The notes under the pieces were generated by a model. It made no database searches, was not told the origin of the DNA, and saw only the letters and a list, made by a program, of their open reading frames with translations. A stretch of DNA of 64,000 bases, from positions 1 to 64,000 of the forward strand of contig NZ_QFXK01000035.1 of the NCBI RefSeq assembly GCF_003261635.1, written 5' to 3'. Positions 16,729 to 24,010 of this stretch are shown one piece after another (the stretch's first letter is position 1; each line of letters begins with the position of its first letter). The translations under genes were made by a program, and so were the position numbers. This DNA is from Kribbella monticola. GTDB lineage: Bacteria; Actinomycetota; Actinomycetes; Propionibacteriales; Kribbellaceae.

Positions 16729-17688
16729 TCAGCTACTGTGCCTGCCCCGGCGCTTGAGCGCGATAGCAGCGCCAGCTGCCAGCATCAGTCCGCCGCCTAC
16801 CAGCAGGCCGGCGCCGACGGTGTTGAGCGGGCCACCGTTCGATGCGCCGCCGGTCGGCGTACCGCCGAGGCCGGCGTCGACCGCTGTCGGCACACCGGTG
16901 GTCGGTGCGGTGGAGCTGGTGACGACCGGCGTACTGGTGCTACTGGTCGGCGACGTCGACGGCGAGCTCGGAACGTCGGTCGGCGGAGTCGACGGCGGCG
17001 TGGTCTCCGGCGTGCTCGGGGGAGTCGTCGGAGGTGTCGTCGGCGGCGTGGTGGGAGGCGTCGTCGGGGGAGTGGTCGGCGGCGTCGTGGGCGGTGTCGT
17101 CGGAGGCGTGGTCGGCGGGGTGGTGGGCGGCGTGGTGGGCGGGGTGGTGGGCGGGGTGCAGCCCTTGACCCAGAAGACCTTGTGCTTGGTGTCCGCGCCG
17201 ATCGAACCCTCGGCGTGGATGGTGATCTTCACGTGGTAGCCCTGCTGCGGCTGGGGCTTCCCGGTGAACGACAGGGTGTAGGTCTCCTTGGCGTCCAGGT
17301 CGTTGCCGCCACCGTTCGGGTCGCCGCCGATGAACGGGTTCAGGTTGCCGGACTCGACCTTCAGGCCGCCGTCCGCGGTCGGCGCCTGGTCCGCGAAGGT
17401 GACCGTCGCGTGCAGATCGCCCTGGTCGTAGTTGTAGAACTCGACGACGAAGCTGCAGCCCTGGTGCGGGTTGTTGTCCGGCGGACCGCTCTGGATGTCG
17501 ACGCCCTCGATCTTGATCGTCCCGTTGTTGCCGGGTGGACCGGCTTGGGGGCGCGTGGCAACGACTGACTCATCGGCGGAGGCGGCCGGCGCCGCGACCA
17601 AGGCGGCTGCGCCGGACAGGAGCGACAAGGCTCCGGCTGCGGCGACGATGCCGCCCACGCGGGAACGGCTTCCGGACTGTGCCATCAC
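16729..17688 (-). CDS. Putative sortase substrate with Pro/Thr repeat stalk
   Basis: 319 residues: signal peptide (to about residue 38, APAASA), a ~115-residue beta-rich head (FVVEFYNYDQGDLHATVTFADQ, YTLSFTGKPQPQQGYHVKITIHAEG), a Pro/Thr stalk of about 11 PPTT units, a Ser/Thr/Pro linker, and a C-terminal hydrophobic helix (AGLLVGGGLMLAAGAAIAL) ending KRRGRHSS. That is the layout of a cell-wall sorting signal, but no LPXTG is present before the helix (nearest: GGTPTGGASNGG). The adjacent sortase gene supports covalent anchoring. GTG 17688 (or ATG 17685) has GAGGA upstream. Head-domain function unknown. Confidence 0.8.
   Translation of the reverse strand: MMAQSGSRSRVGGIVAAAGALSLLSGAAALVAAPAASADESVVATRPQAGPPGNNGTIKIEGVDIQSGPPDNNPHQGCSFVVEFYNYDQGDLHATVTFADQAPTADGGLKVESGNLNPFIGGDPNGGGNDLDAKETYTLSFTGKPQPQQGYHVKITIHAEGSIGADTKHKVFWVKGCTPPTTPPTTPPTTPPTTPPTTPPTTPPTTPPTTPPTTPPTTPPTTPPSTPETTPPSTPPTDVPSSPSTSPTSSTSTPVVTSSTAPTTGVPTAVDAGLGGTPTGGASNGGPLNTVGAGLLVGGGLMLAAGAAIALKRRGRHSS
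17022..17157. repeat. 12-bp in-frame tandem repeat encoding PPTT stalk
   Basis: About 11 tandem 12-bp units (GGNGGNGTNGTN on the plus strand) inside the sortase-substrate gene. Units differ mainly at third positions. Unit number is likely to vary between strains by slippage or recombination, changing stalk length. Confidence 0.8.
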
Positions 17689-17789
17689 GGACGTCCTCGA
17701 TTCAGGAAAAGGGATCTCTCCTGCAGTATGCGAGATCCGTTGCCCTGGTCAACAACTCACGGTAACGATTGAGTGCATTTCCAGGGAAT

Positions 17790-18293
17790 TCAGCGCGAGA
17801 TGCCGACCCCGCTGCGCGCGTCGCGGCCGTACTTCGCCAGCTCGGCAGCCAGGTCGAGGGCGCCGTGCCCGTCGCGGTCCTCGGCGGTGAGCAGGTCCGC
17901 CGGGATGATCCAGACGACCTCGAACTCCAGGCCGTTCGGGTCCTTGGCGTACAGCGACTTGGTGGTGCCGTGGTTCGTCGAGCCGACCAGCGCGCCCACC
18001 GCGGACAGCTTCGCGGCCAGGTCCTCGAGGTCGCCGAGCGTGTCCACTTCCCAAGCCAGGTGGTACATCCCGACGGTACCGCGGCCGGCCGCGGACGGTC
18101 CGGCTTCCGGGCCCAGCTCGAACAGCCCGAGATCGTGGTCGTTCGTCGATCCGGGCGCGCGCAGGAAGGCGGCCTTCGGGTGGGCGTCGCCACCCTCGAT
18201 GTAGTCGAAGCCCAGGACGTCGCGGTAGAAGCCGACGCTCTCGGCGACGTCGCGCACGTACAGCACCGCGTGGTTCAACCGAAAGATCGCCAT
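17790..18293 (-). CDS. VOC family protein (glyoxalase/extradiol dioxygenase fold)
   Basis: 167 residues with two beta-alpha-beta-beta-beta modules: LNHAVLYVRDVAESVGFYRDVLGF at the start and MYHLAWEVDTLGDLEDLAAKL in the second half. Metal ligands are plausibly His8, His in TVGMYHLAWEV, and Glu in GLEFEVVWIIP, as in catechol dioxygenase-type VOC proteins. Substrate unknown. ATG 18293 is preceded by AGGGGAG; the frame is open further upstream but homology begins here. Divergent from lsr2, with a small palindrome 40 bp upstream. Confidence 0.85.
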   Translation of the reverse strand: MAIFRLNHAVLYVRDVAESVGFYRDVLGFDYIEGGDAHPKAAFLRAPGSTNDHDLGLFELGPEAGPSAAGRGTVGMYHLAWEVDTLGDLEDLAAKLSAVGALVGSTNHGTTKSLYAKDPNGLEFEVVWIIPADLLTAEDRDGHGALDLAAELAKYGRDARSGVGISR

Positions 18294-18332
18294 GACCGGA
18301 CTCCCCTGATCGAGCTTGCTGACCCAGGGTAG

Positions 18333-18344
18333 TTGAGACCTCAA
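18333..18344. promoter_or_regulatory. Short palindrome upstream of VOC gene
   Basis: TTGAGACCTCAA: two 5-bp arms around AC, 40 bp upstream of the VOC start in the divergent VOC/lsr2 region. It may be an operator, but arms this short can occur by chance. Confidence 0.25.
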
Positions 18345-18466
18345 TTGAACGCCAGTGCGCTCCGTCACCGCTCGCCGGGCGGGGTGGCGGGCGGTCCGGG
18401 CTGTTTCGGTGTTGCATGCTAGGGGCAACATCCGTCCCTCCCCTGCCCCGAAAGGTCCAAGGCTTC

Positions 18467-18799
18467 ATGGCGCAACGAACCGAGGTATTTCTCACCGATG
18501 ATCTCGACGGGACCAACATCCCCGCGGGTAAGGGTGGAACGCTCACCTTCGCGCTGGACGGGAAGACCTACGAGATCGACCTGACCGCGAAGAACAGCAA
18601 CGCGCTGCGCAAGACGCTCACCCCCTACATCGAGGCCGGCCGGCAGGTCCGGACCTCCAAGGGCGCCCGGATCAAGCGCACCGCCGTCGGCGCCGATCCG
18701 CGCACCATCAAGGAATGGGCCCGCGCCAACGGCTACGAGGTGAACGACCGCGGCCGGATCCCCAGCGAGATCCGGGAAGCCTTCGAAGCCGCGAACTGA
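18467..18799 (+). CDS. lsr2: Lsr2 family nucleoid-associated protein
   Basis: 110 residues, the usual Lsr2 length. N-terminal dimerisation domain (TEVFLTDDLDGTNIPAGKGGTLTFALDGKTYEIDLTAKN) and C-terminal DNA-binding domain with TIKEWARANGYEVNDRGRIPSEIREAFEAA; the RGR is the AT-hook-like minor-groove motif. Lsr2 is the actinobacterial H-NS analogue: it bridges DNA and silences AT-rich horizontally acquired genes. ATG 18467 begins MAQRTEVF as in orthologues. Followed by a hairpin terminator at 18809. Confidence 0.95.
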   Translation: MAQRTEVFLTDDLDGTNIPAGKGGTLTFALDGKTYEIDLTAKNSNALRKTLTPYIEAGRQVRTSKGARIKRTAVGADPRTIKEWARANGYEVNDRGRIPSEIREAFEAAN

Positions 18800-18808
18800 G
18801 CCGTCCGG

Positions 18809-18838
18809 CCGCCGCGCCCCGCCCCCGAGGCGCGGCGG
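18809..18838 (+). terminator. Terminator hairpin after lsr2
   Basis: CCGCCGCGCC and GGCGCGGCGG form a perfect 10-bp stem with a 10-nt C-rich loop, 9 bp after the lsr2 stop and 12 bp before the TrmH-family gene. Confidence 0.6.
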
Positions 18839-18850
18839 TAGGGTTCAGGG

Positions 18851-19624
18851 GTGACTTCTAGGCGGGAACCGGGCGGCAGCGACGACCGGGCAGGGCTGTC
18901 GCCGCGAGACAAGTGGATCACCATCTTCGGGCGCAAACCGGTGCTGGAGGCGCTCAACGACCCGGGCCTGTCGGTCGCCAAAGTGGTGGTCGCGGACAAC
19001 GCCACCGGCCAGTCGCTGAACGAGATCCTCCGGGCGGCCGACCGATCCGGTACGCCGGTGCAGCGGGCGGCCCCGAGCCGTGTCCAGTGGCTCGCCGGCA
19101 ACAGCAAGCACGACCAGGGTGTCGTCGCCGATATCAACGCACCCCGGATGACGCCCTTGCAGCACTTCGTCCGCGATCGCGGCAACCGACCGACCAAGGT
19201 GTTCCTGCTCGACGGCGTCACCAATCCGGGCAACGTCGGGATGATCCTGCGGACCGCGACCGGCGCCGGCTTCGACGGCGTCATCCTGCCGCGCGCCGGT
19301 ACGCCGCACGTCGGGCCGCTGGTGATCAAGGCGTCTGCCGGCGTCGCATTCCAGGCGCCGATCGTCAATGCGCCGACGGCTCGGGCTGCGGTCGACGAGT
19401 TGCGCGCGGCCGGTTACCGCATCTACGGCTTGTCGTCCCACTCGTCGCAGTCGCTGTTCAAGGCTGCGCTGGAGCCGCGGTCGGTGTTCGTGCTGGGTGG
19501 CGAGACCAACGGGATCTCGGTCGACACCGACGAGGACCTGCTGATCCCGCTGCACAACGGGGTGGAGTCCCTCAATGTCGCGGTCGCCGCCGCGGTAGTC
19601 GCCTTCGAGGTCGCCAACCGCTGA
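18851..19624 (+). CDS. TrmH/SpoU family RNA 2'-O-methyltransferase
   Basis: 257 residues. The N-terminal substrate-binding part (ITIFGRKPVLEALND...VVVADNATG) is the RlmB-like SpoU_sub_bind domain. The SPOUT motifs are NPGNVGMILRTATGAGFDGVILPRAG (motif 1), VFVLGGETNGIS (motif 2) and LIPLHNGVESLNVAVAAAVV (motif 3), which form the trefoil-knot SAM site. Likely methylates ribose in rRNA or tRNA; the exact position is not predictable. GTG start at 18851. A terminator separates it from lsr2 upstream. Confidence 0.92.
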   Translation: MTSRREPGGSDDRAGLSPRDKWITIFGRKPVLEALNDPGLSVAKVVVADNATGQSLNEILRAADRSGTPVQRAAPSRVQWLAGNSKHDQGVVADINAPRMTPLQHFVRDRGNRPTKVFLLDGVTNPGNVGMILRTATGAGFDGVILPRAGTPHVGPLVIKASAGVAFQAPIVNAPTARAAVDELRAAGYRIYGLSSHSSQSLFKAALEPRSVFVLGGETNGISVDTDEDLLIPLHNGVESLNVAVAAAVVAFEVANR

Positions 19625-19663
19625 CCGGCGCCGGCGCGGCATTCCGTAGTACAGGGGGCCGGG

Positions 19664-20086
19664 TCAGCTGCGGCCGAACTTCCACCACTTCGGCTTGTTC
19701 GCCTTGATCTCGTCGTCGGTGAGCGGCGGCGGGACCGGCGGCTTGGACTCCTCGGTGAGGAAGTTGCCCGACTCGGTGTCGTACGCCGTGACGCCGAGCC
19801 GGCTGCTGATCTCCATCACCAGCGGGATCGAGCGCGGGCCGTCGTTGAGGTAGAAGGTCAGGTCGCGCACGTCGACGCCCTTGCCGATCGTGAGCTCGAC
19901 GTCGTACTCGTCGCTCTTCAGGCGCAACCACGACCGCTTGCTCGCATCGACGTCCGGGGCCACCTCCCGAACCACGGCGACCACCTCGTCCGCCGTACCG
20001 AGTGAGGGCGGTTCGTAGCCTTCGGGAATGTCCTCGAGCCGCCGTACGCCGCCCGGGCCTCGCATCGCATAGATAGCCCAACTCAT
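19664..20086 (-). CDS. Conserved hypothetical protein
   Basis: 140 residues, no signal peptide or membrane segment. It begins MSWAIYAMRGPGGVRRLEDIPEGYEPPSLG, has a middle ELTIGKGVDVRDLTFYLNDGP and ends with a proline-rich linker and the basic KANKPKWWKFGRS. Layout suggests a small mixed alpha/beta cytoplasmic protein; I do not recognise a characterised family. The ATG at 20086 is preceded by a G-rich tract; a GTG 21 bp upstream is also in frame. Convergent with the TrmH-family gene and divergent from a GNAT. Confidence 0.7.
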   Translation of the reverse strand: MSWAIYAMRGPGGVRRLEDIPEGYEPPSLGTADEVVAVVREVAPDVDASKRSWLRLKSDEYDVELTIGKGVDVRDLTFYLNDGPRSIPLVMEISSRLGVTAYDTESGNFLTEESKPPVPPPLTDDEIKANKPKWWKFGRS

Positions 20087-20166
20087 GCCCCCAGCATCCC
20101 CCATCACGCCACAGCCCGACCGGGCCGCCCCTTGCCAGGGTCGACAGGGCGGGTCAGGGTTTGGGG

Positions 20167-20607
20167 ATGCGGGTGCGGGCGATCGACGACGAGGGACTGC
20201 GGCTGGTGGAGGAGTGGCTGGCCGCCGATCCTGTGGGAAGTGCCGTCTTCGGGGGCTTCTACGGGCGCGCGGTCGAGCGCTGGGCTCCGCTGCTGTCCGC
20301 GCCGGGCCGGTGGGGCTGGATCACCCTCGACGACATCGGACCGATCGGTTTCATCGACCTCGAGATCTTCGACGCGGAAGCGGAAGTCTCGTACTACGTC
20401 TGCCCCGCCCGCCGCGGTACCGGCCTGGGCCGCGCCACGGTGGAGCACGTCGTCCGTCTCGCCGCCGACCACGGCGCCCGCTTCATCCACGCCGCGGTCG
20501 ACCCCACCAACCTCGCGTCCCTAGCCGTCCTCCGCGCCGCCGCCTTCACCGAATCCGGCCCCAACGAACACGGCGAAACCGACTTCGAACTGACCCTCCA
20601 TACCTGA
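20167..20607 (+). CDS. GNAT family N-acetyltransferase
   Basis: 146 residues. Motif A is VSYYVCPARRGTGLGRATVEHVVRLA (around 77-102), with RRGTGLG as the acetyl-CoA pyrophosphate loop. It is followed by FIHAAVDPTNLASLAVLRAAAFTESG, motif B with the usual Asn and Leu-Gly-Phe-like turn. Substrate not predictable. ATG 20167 is used; TTG 20161 is in frame. The downstream methyltransferase starts 46 bp later on the same strand. Confidence 0.85.
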   Translation: MRVRAIDDEGLRLVEEWLAADPVGSAVFGGFYGRAVERWAPLLSAPGRWGWITLDDIGPIGFIDLEIFDAEAEVSYYVCPARRGTGLGRATVEHVVRLAADHGARFIHAAVDPTNLASLAVLRAAAFTESGPNEHGETDFELTLHT

Positions 20608-20653
20608 GAACAATGCAGGTGCGCACGGGATTTCGAGGCGGGATCATCGGGGG

Positions 20654-21445
20654 ATGGTTGAGCTTGATCCGTTGATTCGTGGGTTCTATTGGGACCGGTA
20701 TCGCGAGGACGATCGGCTGGTCCGGAGTGGGCACGGGCAGTTGGAGTTCGTGCGGACGCAGGAGTTGTTGCGCCGCTACCTTCCGGTGCCGCCGGCCACC
20801 GTTCTCGATGTCGGCGGAGCGACAGGTGTGCACGCGAAATGGCTCGCCGCTGACGGGTATTCGGTGCACCTGGTGGATCCGGTGGTGGAGCACGTCGAGA
20901 AGGCGGCTGCGGTGGGTGGGTTCAGCGCTTCCGTCGGTGACGCGCGAAGGTTGTCTCAGGCCAGCGACAGTGTTGGTGTGACGCTCCTGTTGGGTCCGCT
21001 GTATCACCTGGTCGAGTTGGACGATCGGGTGCAGGCATTGCGCGAGGCGGGTCGGGCTACCCGTCCCGGCGGTCTGATAGTTGCTGCAGGCATCAGTCGG
21101 TATGCCGGCCTGCTCGAGTACGGCTGTAATGGCGGGCTCACCGACGACAATCTGCGGCTCTTCACCAATGCGTTCGCGACCGGGCGCAATCACGACGACC
21201 CGGAAGGATTCACCAACGCGCATTTCCACCACGTCGACGAGCTGTGCGGCGAATTCGAGAGCGCTGGGTTGCGCGACATCGAAGTACTGGGTGTGGAAGG
21301 ACCGGCCGCTCCGGTCCTCCACAATGCAGCTTTGGAAGATGCCGGCCGGCTGCTACCTTCCGCTGTTCGGTTGGCGCGCGTGGTGGAGCGCGACCCGCGG
21401 ATGATGTCCGCCAGTTTCCATTTCCTCGCCTTCGGGCGCGTTTGA
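20654..21445 (+). CDS. Class I SAM-dependent methyltransferase
   Basis: 263 residues. SAM motif I is TVLDVGGATGVHAKWLAADGYSVHLVDPV (about 49-77), followed by SVGDARRLSQASDSVGVTLLLGPLYHL (motifs II/III) and AGRATRPGGLIVAAG (post-motif). The middle region LRLFTNAFATGRNHDDPEGFTNAHFHHVDEL is a substrate cap. Related to UbiE/COQ5-like or small-molecule methyltransferases; target unknown. GTG/ATG choice at 20654 is supported by homology starting there. The coding strand is somewhat G/T-rich compared with neighbours. Confidence 0.85.
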   Translation: MVELDPLIRGFYWDRYREDDRLVRSGHGQLEFVRTQELLRRYLPVPPATVLDVGGATGVHAKWLAADGYSVHLVDPVVEHVEKAAAVGGFSASVGDARRLSQASDSVGVTLLLGPLYHLVELDDRVQALREAGRATRPGGLIVAAGISRYAGLLEYGCNGGLTDDNLRLFTNAFATGRNHDDPEGFTNAHFHHVDELCGEFESAGLRDIEVLGVEGPAAPVLHNAALEDAGRLLPSAVRLARVVERDPRMMSASFHFLAFGRV

Positions 21446-21450
21446 TCGGC

Positions 21451-21849
21451 TCAGGTGCGGACTCGTACTTTGGTTGGGGTGATTCGGATGGCGACGCGGA
21501 CTACTTCGGGTGGGAGGGCGAGGTACTCCGCGCCTGCGCCGGGGCCTTGGTATTTCTCGGAGATCTGTACGGCGAGTTGGCGGTCGGGGTCGTCGGTGAT
21601 GGTGGCGGTGCCGCGGATTTCGACGTAGTGACTTGAGTCGGCGGCGTCGAGTATCAGCAGGCTTGCCTGCGGATTCTCCTGCAGGTTGGCCACCTTGCGC
21701 AGGCCGGCCGTCGTCGAGATCAGCACGTCGTCGCCGTCGCGGCCCACCCACACCACCGATGTCTGCGGAGTGCCGTCCGGGTCGATGGTGGCGAGGACTG
21801 CTGTGTTGGCCCCGTCGATCAGCTCACGCGCCGCTTCGCTCATGGTCAT
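21451..21849 (-). CDS. PPOX class F420-dependent oxidoreductase-like protein
   Basis: 132 residues, split-barrel flavin/F420-binding fold. Characteristic segments are NTAVLATIDPDGTPQTSVVWVGRDGDDVLISTTAG and KVANLQENPQASLLIL...YVEIRGTATI. This matches TIGR03618-type PPOX-class proteins common in actinobacteria, which use F420 or FMN. Substrate unknown. Start ATG 21849; a second ATG two codons later is also possible. The next gene (SDR) starts further upstream on the same strand with a 13-bp gap, so the two may be co-transcribed. Confidence 0.87.
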   Translation of the reverse strand: MTMSEAARELIDGANTAVLATIDPDGTPQTSVVWVGRDGDDVLISTTAGLRKVANLQENPQASLLILDAADSSHYVEIRGTATITDDPDRQLAVQISEKYQGPGAGAEYLALPPEVVRVAIRITPTKVRVRT

Positions 21850-21862
21850 TCGGAGAGGGTAG

Positions 21863-22630
21863 TCAGTAGACGCTGTAGCCGCCGTCGATGAGGAGGATGG
21901 AGCCGGTCATGAAGGCGGAGGCGTTGCTGGCCAGGTAGACGACGGACGGGGCGATCTCCTCGGGGGTGGCGTAGCGCTGGAGTGGGGCGTCGAGGATCCA
22001 GTTCTGGCGGAATTGGGGCTGGTCGACCGGTGCCATTTCTGTCTTCACGTAGCCGGGGGCGATCGCGTTGACGCGGATGTTGTGGACGGCCCATTCGGCG
22101 GCGAGGCTTCTGGTCAGGTGGTGGACGGCTGCCTTGGAGGCGTTGTACGACGCCTGCCACTGCGGCCGGTTGACGATCTGCGCGGACATGCTGCCCACGT
22201 TGACGATCACCCCGCCACCGTTGTCGATCATGCCGCGTGCGACCGCGGTACTGCAGTTCCACAAGGCGGTCAGGTTGAGATCCAGGACCTGTTGCCATTC
22301 CTCGTCGGCAACCTCCAGCGCAGGCCGGTGGATCGCGATGCCGGCATTGTTCACCAGGACGTCGATTCCGCCGAAGGCCGCGGTGACCTGCTCGACCATC
22401 GCGGTCACGTCCGCGCGGACCGTGATGTCGGCCTGTACTGCGAGGCCGCGCCGGCCGACGGCCTCGATCTCGGCCACCACGGCCGCATTGCGTTCGGCGT
22501 CGCGAGCCGCGATCGCGACGTCGGCACCGGCTTCGGCCAGGGCCAGTGCGAAGGCACGGCCGAGCCCGCGATTCCCGCCGGTGACGAGCACTCGCCGCCC
22601 GGCTAGAGCGAAGCTGTCCAGAACACTCAT
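21863..22630 (-). CDS. SDR family oxidoreductase
   Basis: 255 residues, classical SDR. TGGNRGLG (about 17-24), ADITVRADV, NNAG (about 94-97), catalytic Ser in VNVGSMSAQIV, and YNASK with IRVNAIAPGYVKTEMAP after it. The C-terminal FMTGSILLIDGGYSVY is the standard SDR ending. It resembles polyol or glucose 1-dehydrogenases; substrate unknown. ATG 22630 has a GGGGG ribosome-binding site; the longer open frame to 22702 lacks one. Probable operon with the downstream PPOX gene. Confidence 0.88.
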   Translation of the reverse strand: MSVLDSFALAGRRVLVTGGNRGLGRAFALALAEAGADVAIAARDAERNAAVVAEIEAVGRRGLAVQADITVRADVTAMVEQVTAAFGGIDVLVNNAGIAIHRPALEVADEEWQQVLDLNLTALWNCSTAVARGMIDNGGGVIVNVGSMSAQIVNRPQWQASYNASKAAVHHLTRSLAAEWAVHNIRVNAIAPGYVKTEMAPVDQPQFRQNWILDAPLQRYATPEEIAPSVVYLASNASAFMTGSILLIDGGYSVY

Positions 22631-22826
22631 CAGACCCCCGGTGGCTACGAAACGCAGGTGATCAGCTGACGCGAGGTCGCGAAACGATGTCAATAGCTGC
22701 AATTCAGTTCATCACCGGCGGTTCCGCGCCATACCATCTTCCGGCAGGTCGGCTGGGGGGATACGGCGCGTCCTGTCACCGCTGCTGCGCCCAGCACCGG
22801 TACGAGGACACTGGGGGAGCCCGAAG

Positions 22827-23987
22827 ATGCCGGACAACGACGCGCCGAAGCCTGGCCATTTCCTGCCGGGAGGGGCGGGAGCGGACAGCTCCGGCGTCCG
22901 CAAGCCGGTCGTACCGGGGGACAGTACGCCGCTGACGGCGCCGACGCCGCGGCTCGGTGGATCGACTCCGGCCGGCCCACCTCAGTTGAGTGGATCGCGG
23001 CTCGGCCCGCCGCCGCCCGGGGACCCGGCCGCCGGGGCGTTCAAGGCGCGCTACCAGCCCGAGCCGATCCCGTTCGTGGAGAAAAAGCGGTCGAAGGTGC
23101 TGGTCGCCGCGATCGTGGCCGGCGTCGTACTGGTCGCGGGGGCGGGCGTGGCCGGCGCGACGAAGCTGCTGTCGAAGTACGACGATTTCGTGGCGAACCC
23201 GATCGGTACCACCCCGTCGCTGCCCGGTGGCACACCGAGCAAGTCGGAGCCGACCGGCACACCGACGCCGGATCCCGTGGTGGAGAAGGAGAACAAGCTC
23301 TACGCGAACGGCAGGCTCGCCTCCGTGCGCTGCAAGGAGCCCGCGTTCCGGCCGACCTCGAAGGAGAACGTCCGGTCGTACTACGAAGTGCTGCTCAAGT
23401 GCCTCAACCAGTCCTGGAAGCCGGTCGTCGAGAAGGCCGGCTTCACGTTCCACGAGCCGCGGCTGATCATCTTCGACGAGGGCGAGGAGACGGCGTGCGG
23501 CGTACAGAAGCTCGTCGCGTCGTACTGCGACGCGGAGGGCGGTGCCGTGACGATGCCCTGGCAGGACCTGGTCGAGTCGTACGAGAAGAACAAGGCGCTG
23601 GCCCGGATCGACGAGCCGGACGCCCTCGGCTACGTGTACGCCGTGCACGTCCAGAAACTGACCGGGATCTTCGATGCTTCGGACAACCTGAGCGACACGG
23701 CGCCCACCGATGGTGCCCGGCTGGAACATCAGCGGCGCCAGGCCCTGCAGGCGACTTGTCTGGCCGGGGCGTTTTTCGGCGCCGAGAAGGCGACCTTCCC
23801 GATCCAGGGCGAACTGCTGAAGCAATGGCAGTGGCGGTCCAGGAACGACGGCGATGAGCAGAGCGAGGACAAGGTGCGAGACCATGGGTCCCGCAAGAGC
23901 GCCGAACTGTGGCGGACTCGTGGCTTCAGCACCGCGGACCCTGGCTCCTGCAACACTTTCGTGGCAGCTGCGGACAAGGTCGGCTGA
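22827..23987 (+). CDS. Membrane-anchored zinc metallopeptidase homologue lacking its active site (pseudoprotease)
   Basis: 386 residues: N-terminal APKPGHFLPGGA motif shared with the next gene, a Pro/Gly-rich cytoplasmic segment, one TM at about 90-112, then an extracellular domain homologous to the next two genes. Cysteines align (VRCKEPAF, LLKCLNQSW, TACG...SYC, GSCNTF). Where the paralogues read VHEYGHHVQ, this protein reads VHVQ (residues 273-276): five residues are missing while the next 46 residues align with the following gene without a gap. The third-ligand Glu of RLELQATC is Ala306 in RQALQATC. Both zinc-site elements are lost, yet the frame is intact and the fold is conserved, so a binding or regulatory role is inferred. 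First gene of a three-gene operon. Confidence 0.85.
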   Translation: MPDNDAPKPGHFLPGGAGADSSGVRKPVVPGDSTPLTAPTPRLGGSTPAGPPQLSGSRLGPPPPGDPAAGAFKARYQPEPIPFVEKKRSKVLVAAIVAGVVLVAGAGVAGATKLLSKYDDFVANPIGTTPSLPGGTPSKSEPTGTPTPDPVVEKENKLYANGRLASVRCKEPAFRPTSKENVRSYYEVLLKCLNQSWKPVVEKAGFTFHEPRLIIFDEGEETACGVQKLVASYCDAEGGAVTMPWQDLVESYEKNKALARIDEPDALGYVYAVHVQKLTGIFDASDNLSDTAPTDGARLEHQRRQALQATCLAGAFFGAEKATFPIQGELLKQWQWRSRNDGDEQSEDKVRDHGSRKSAELWRTRGFSTADPGSCNTFVAAADKVG

Positions 23988-24010
23988 CGACCGAGGACTG
24001 GGGAAGACAG

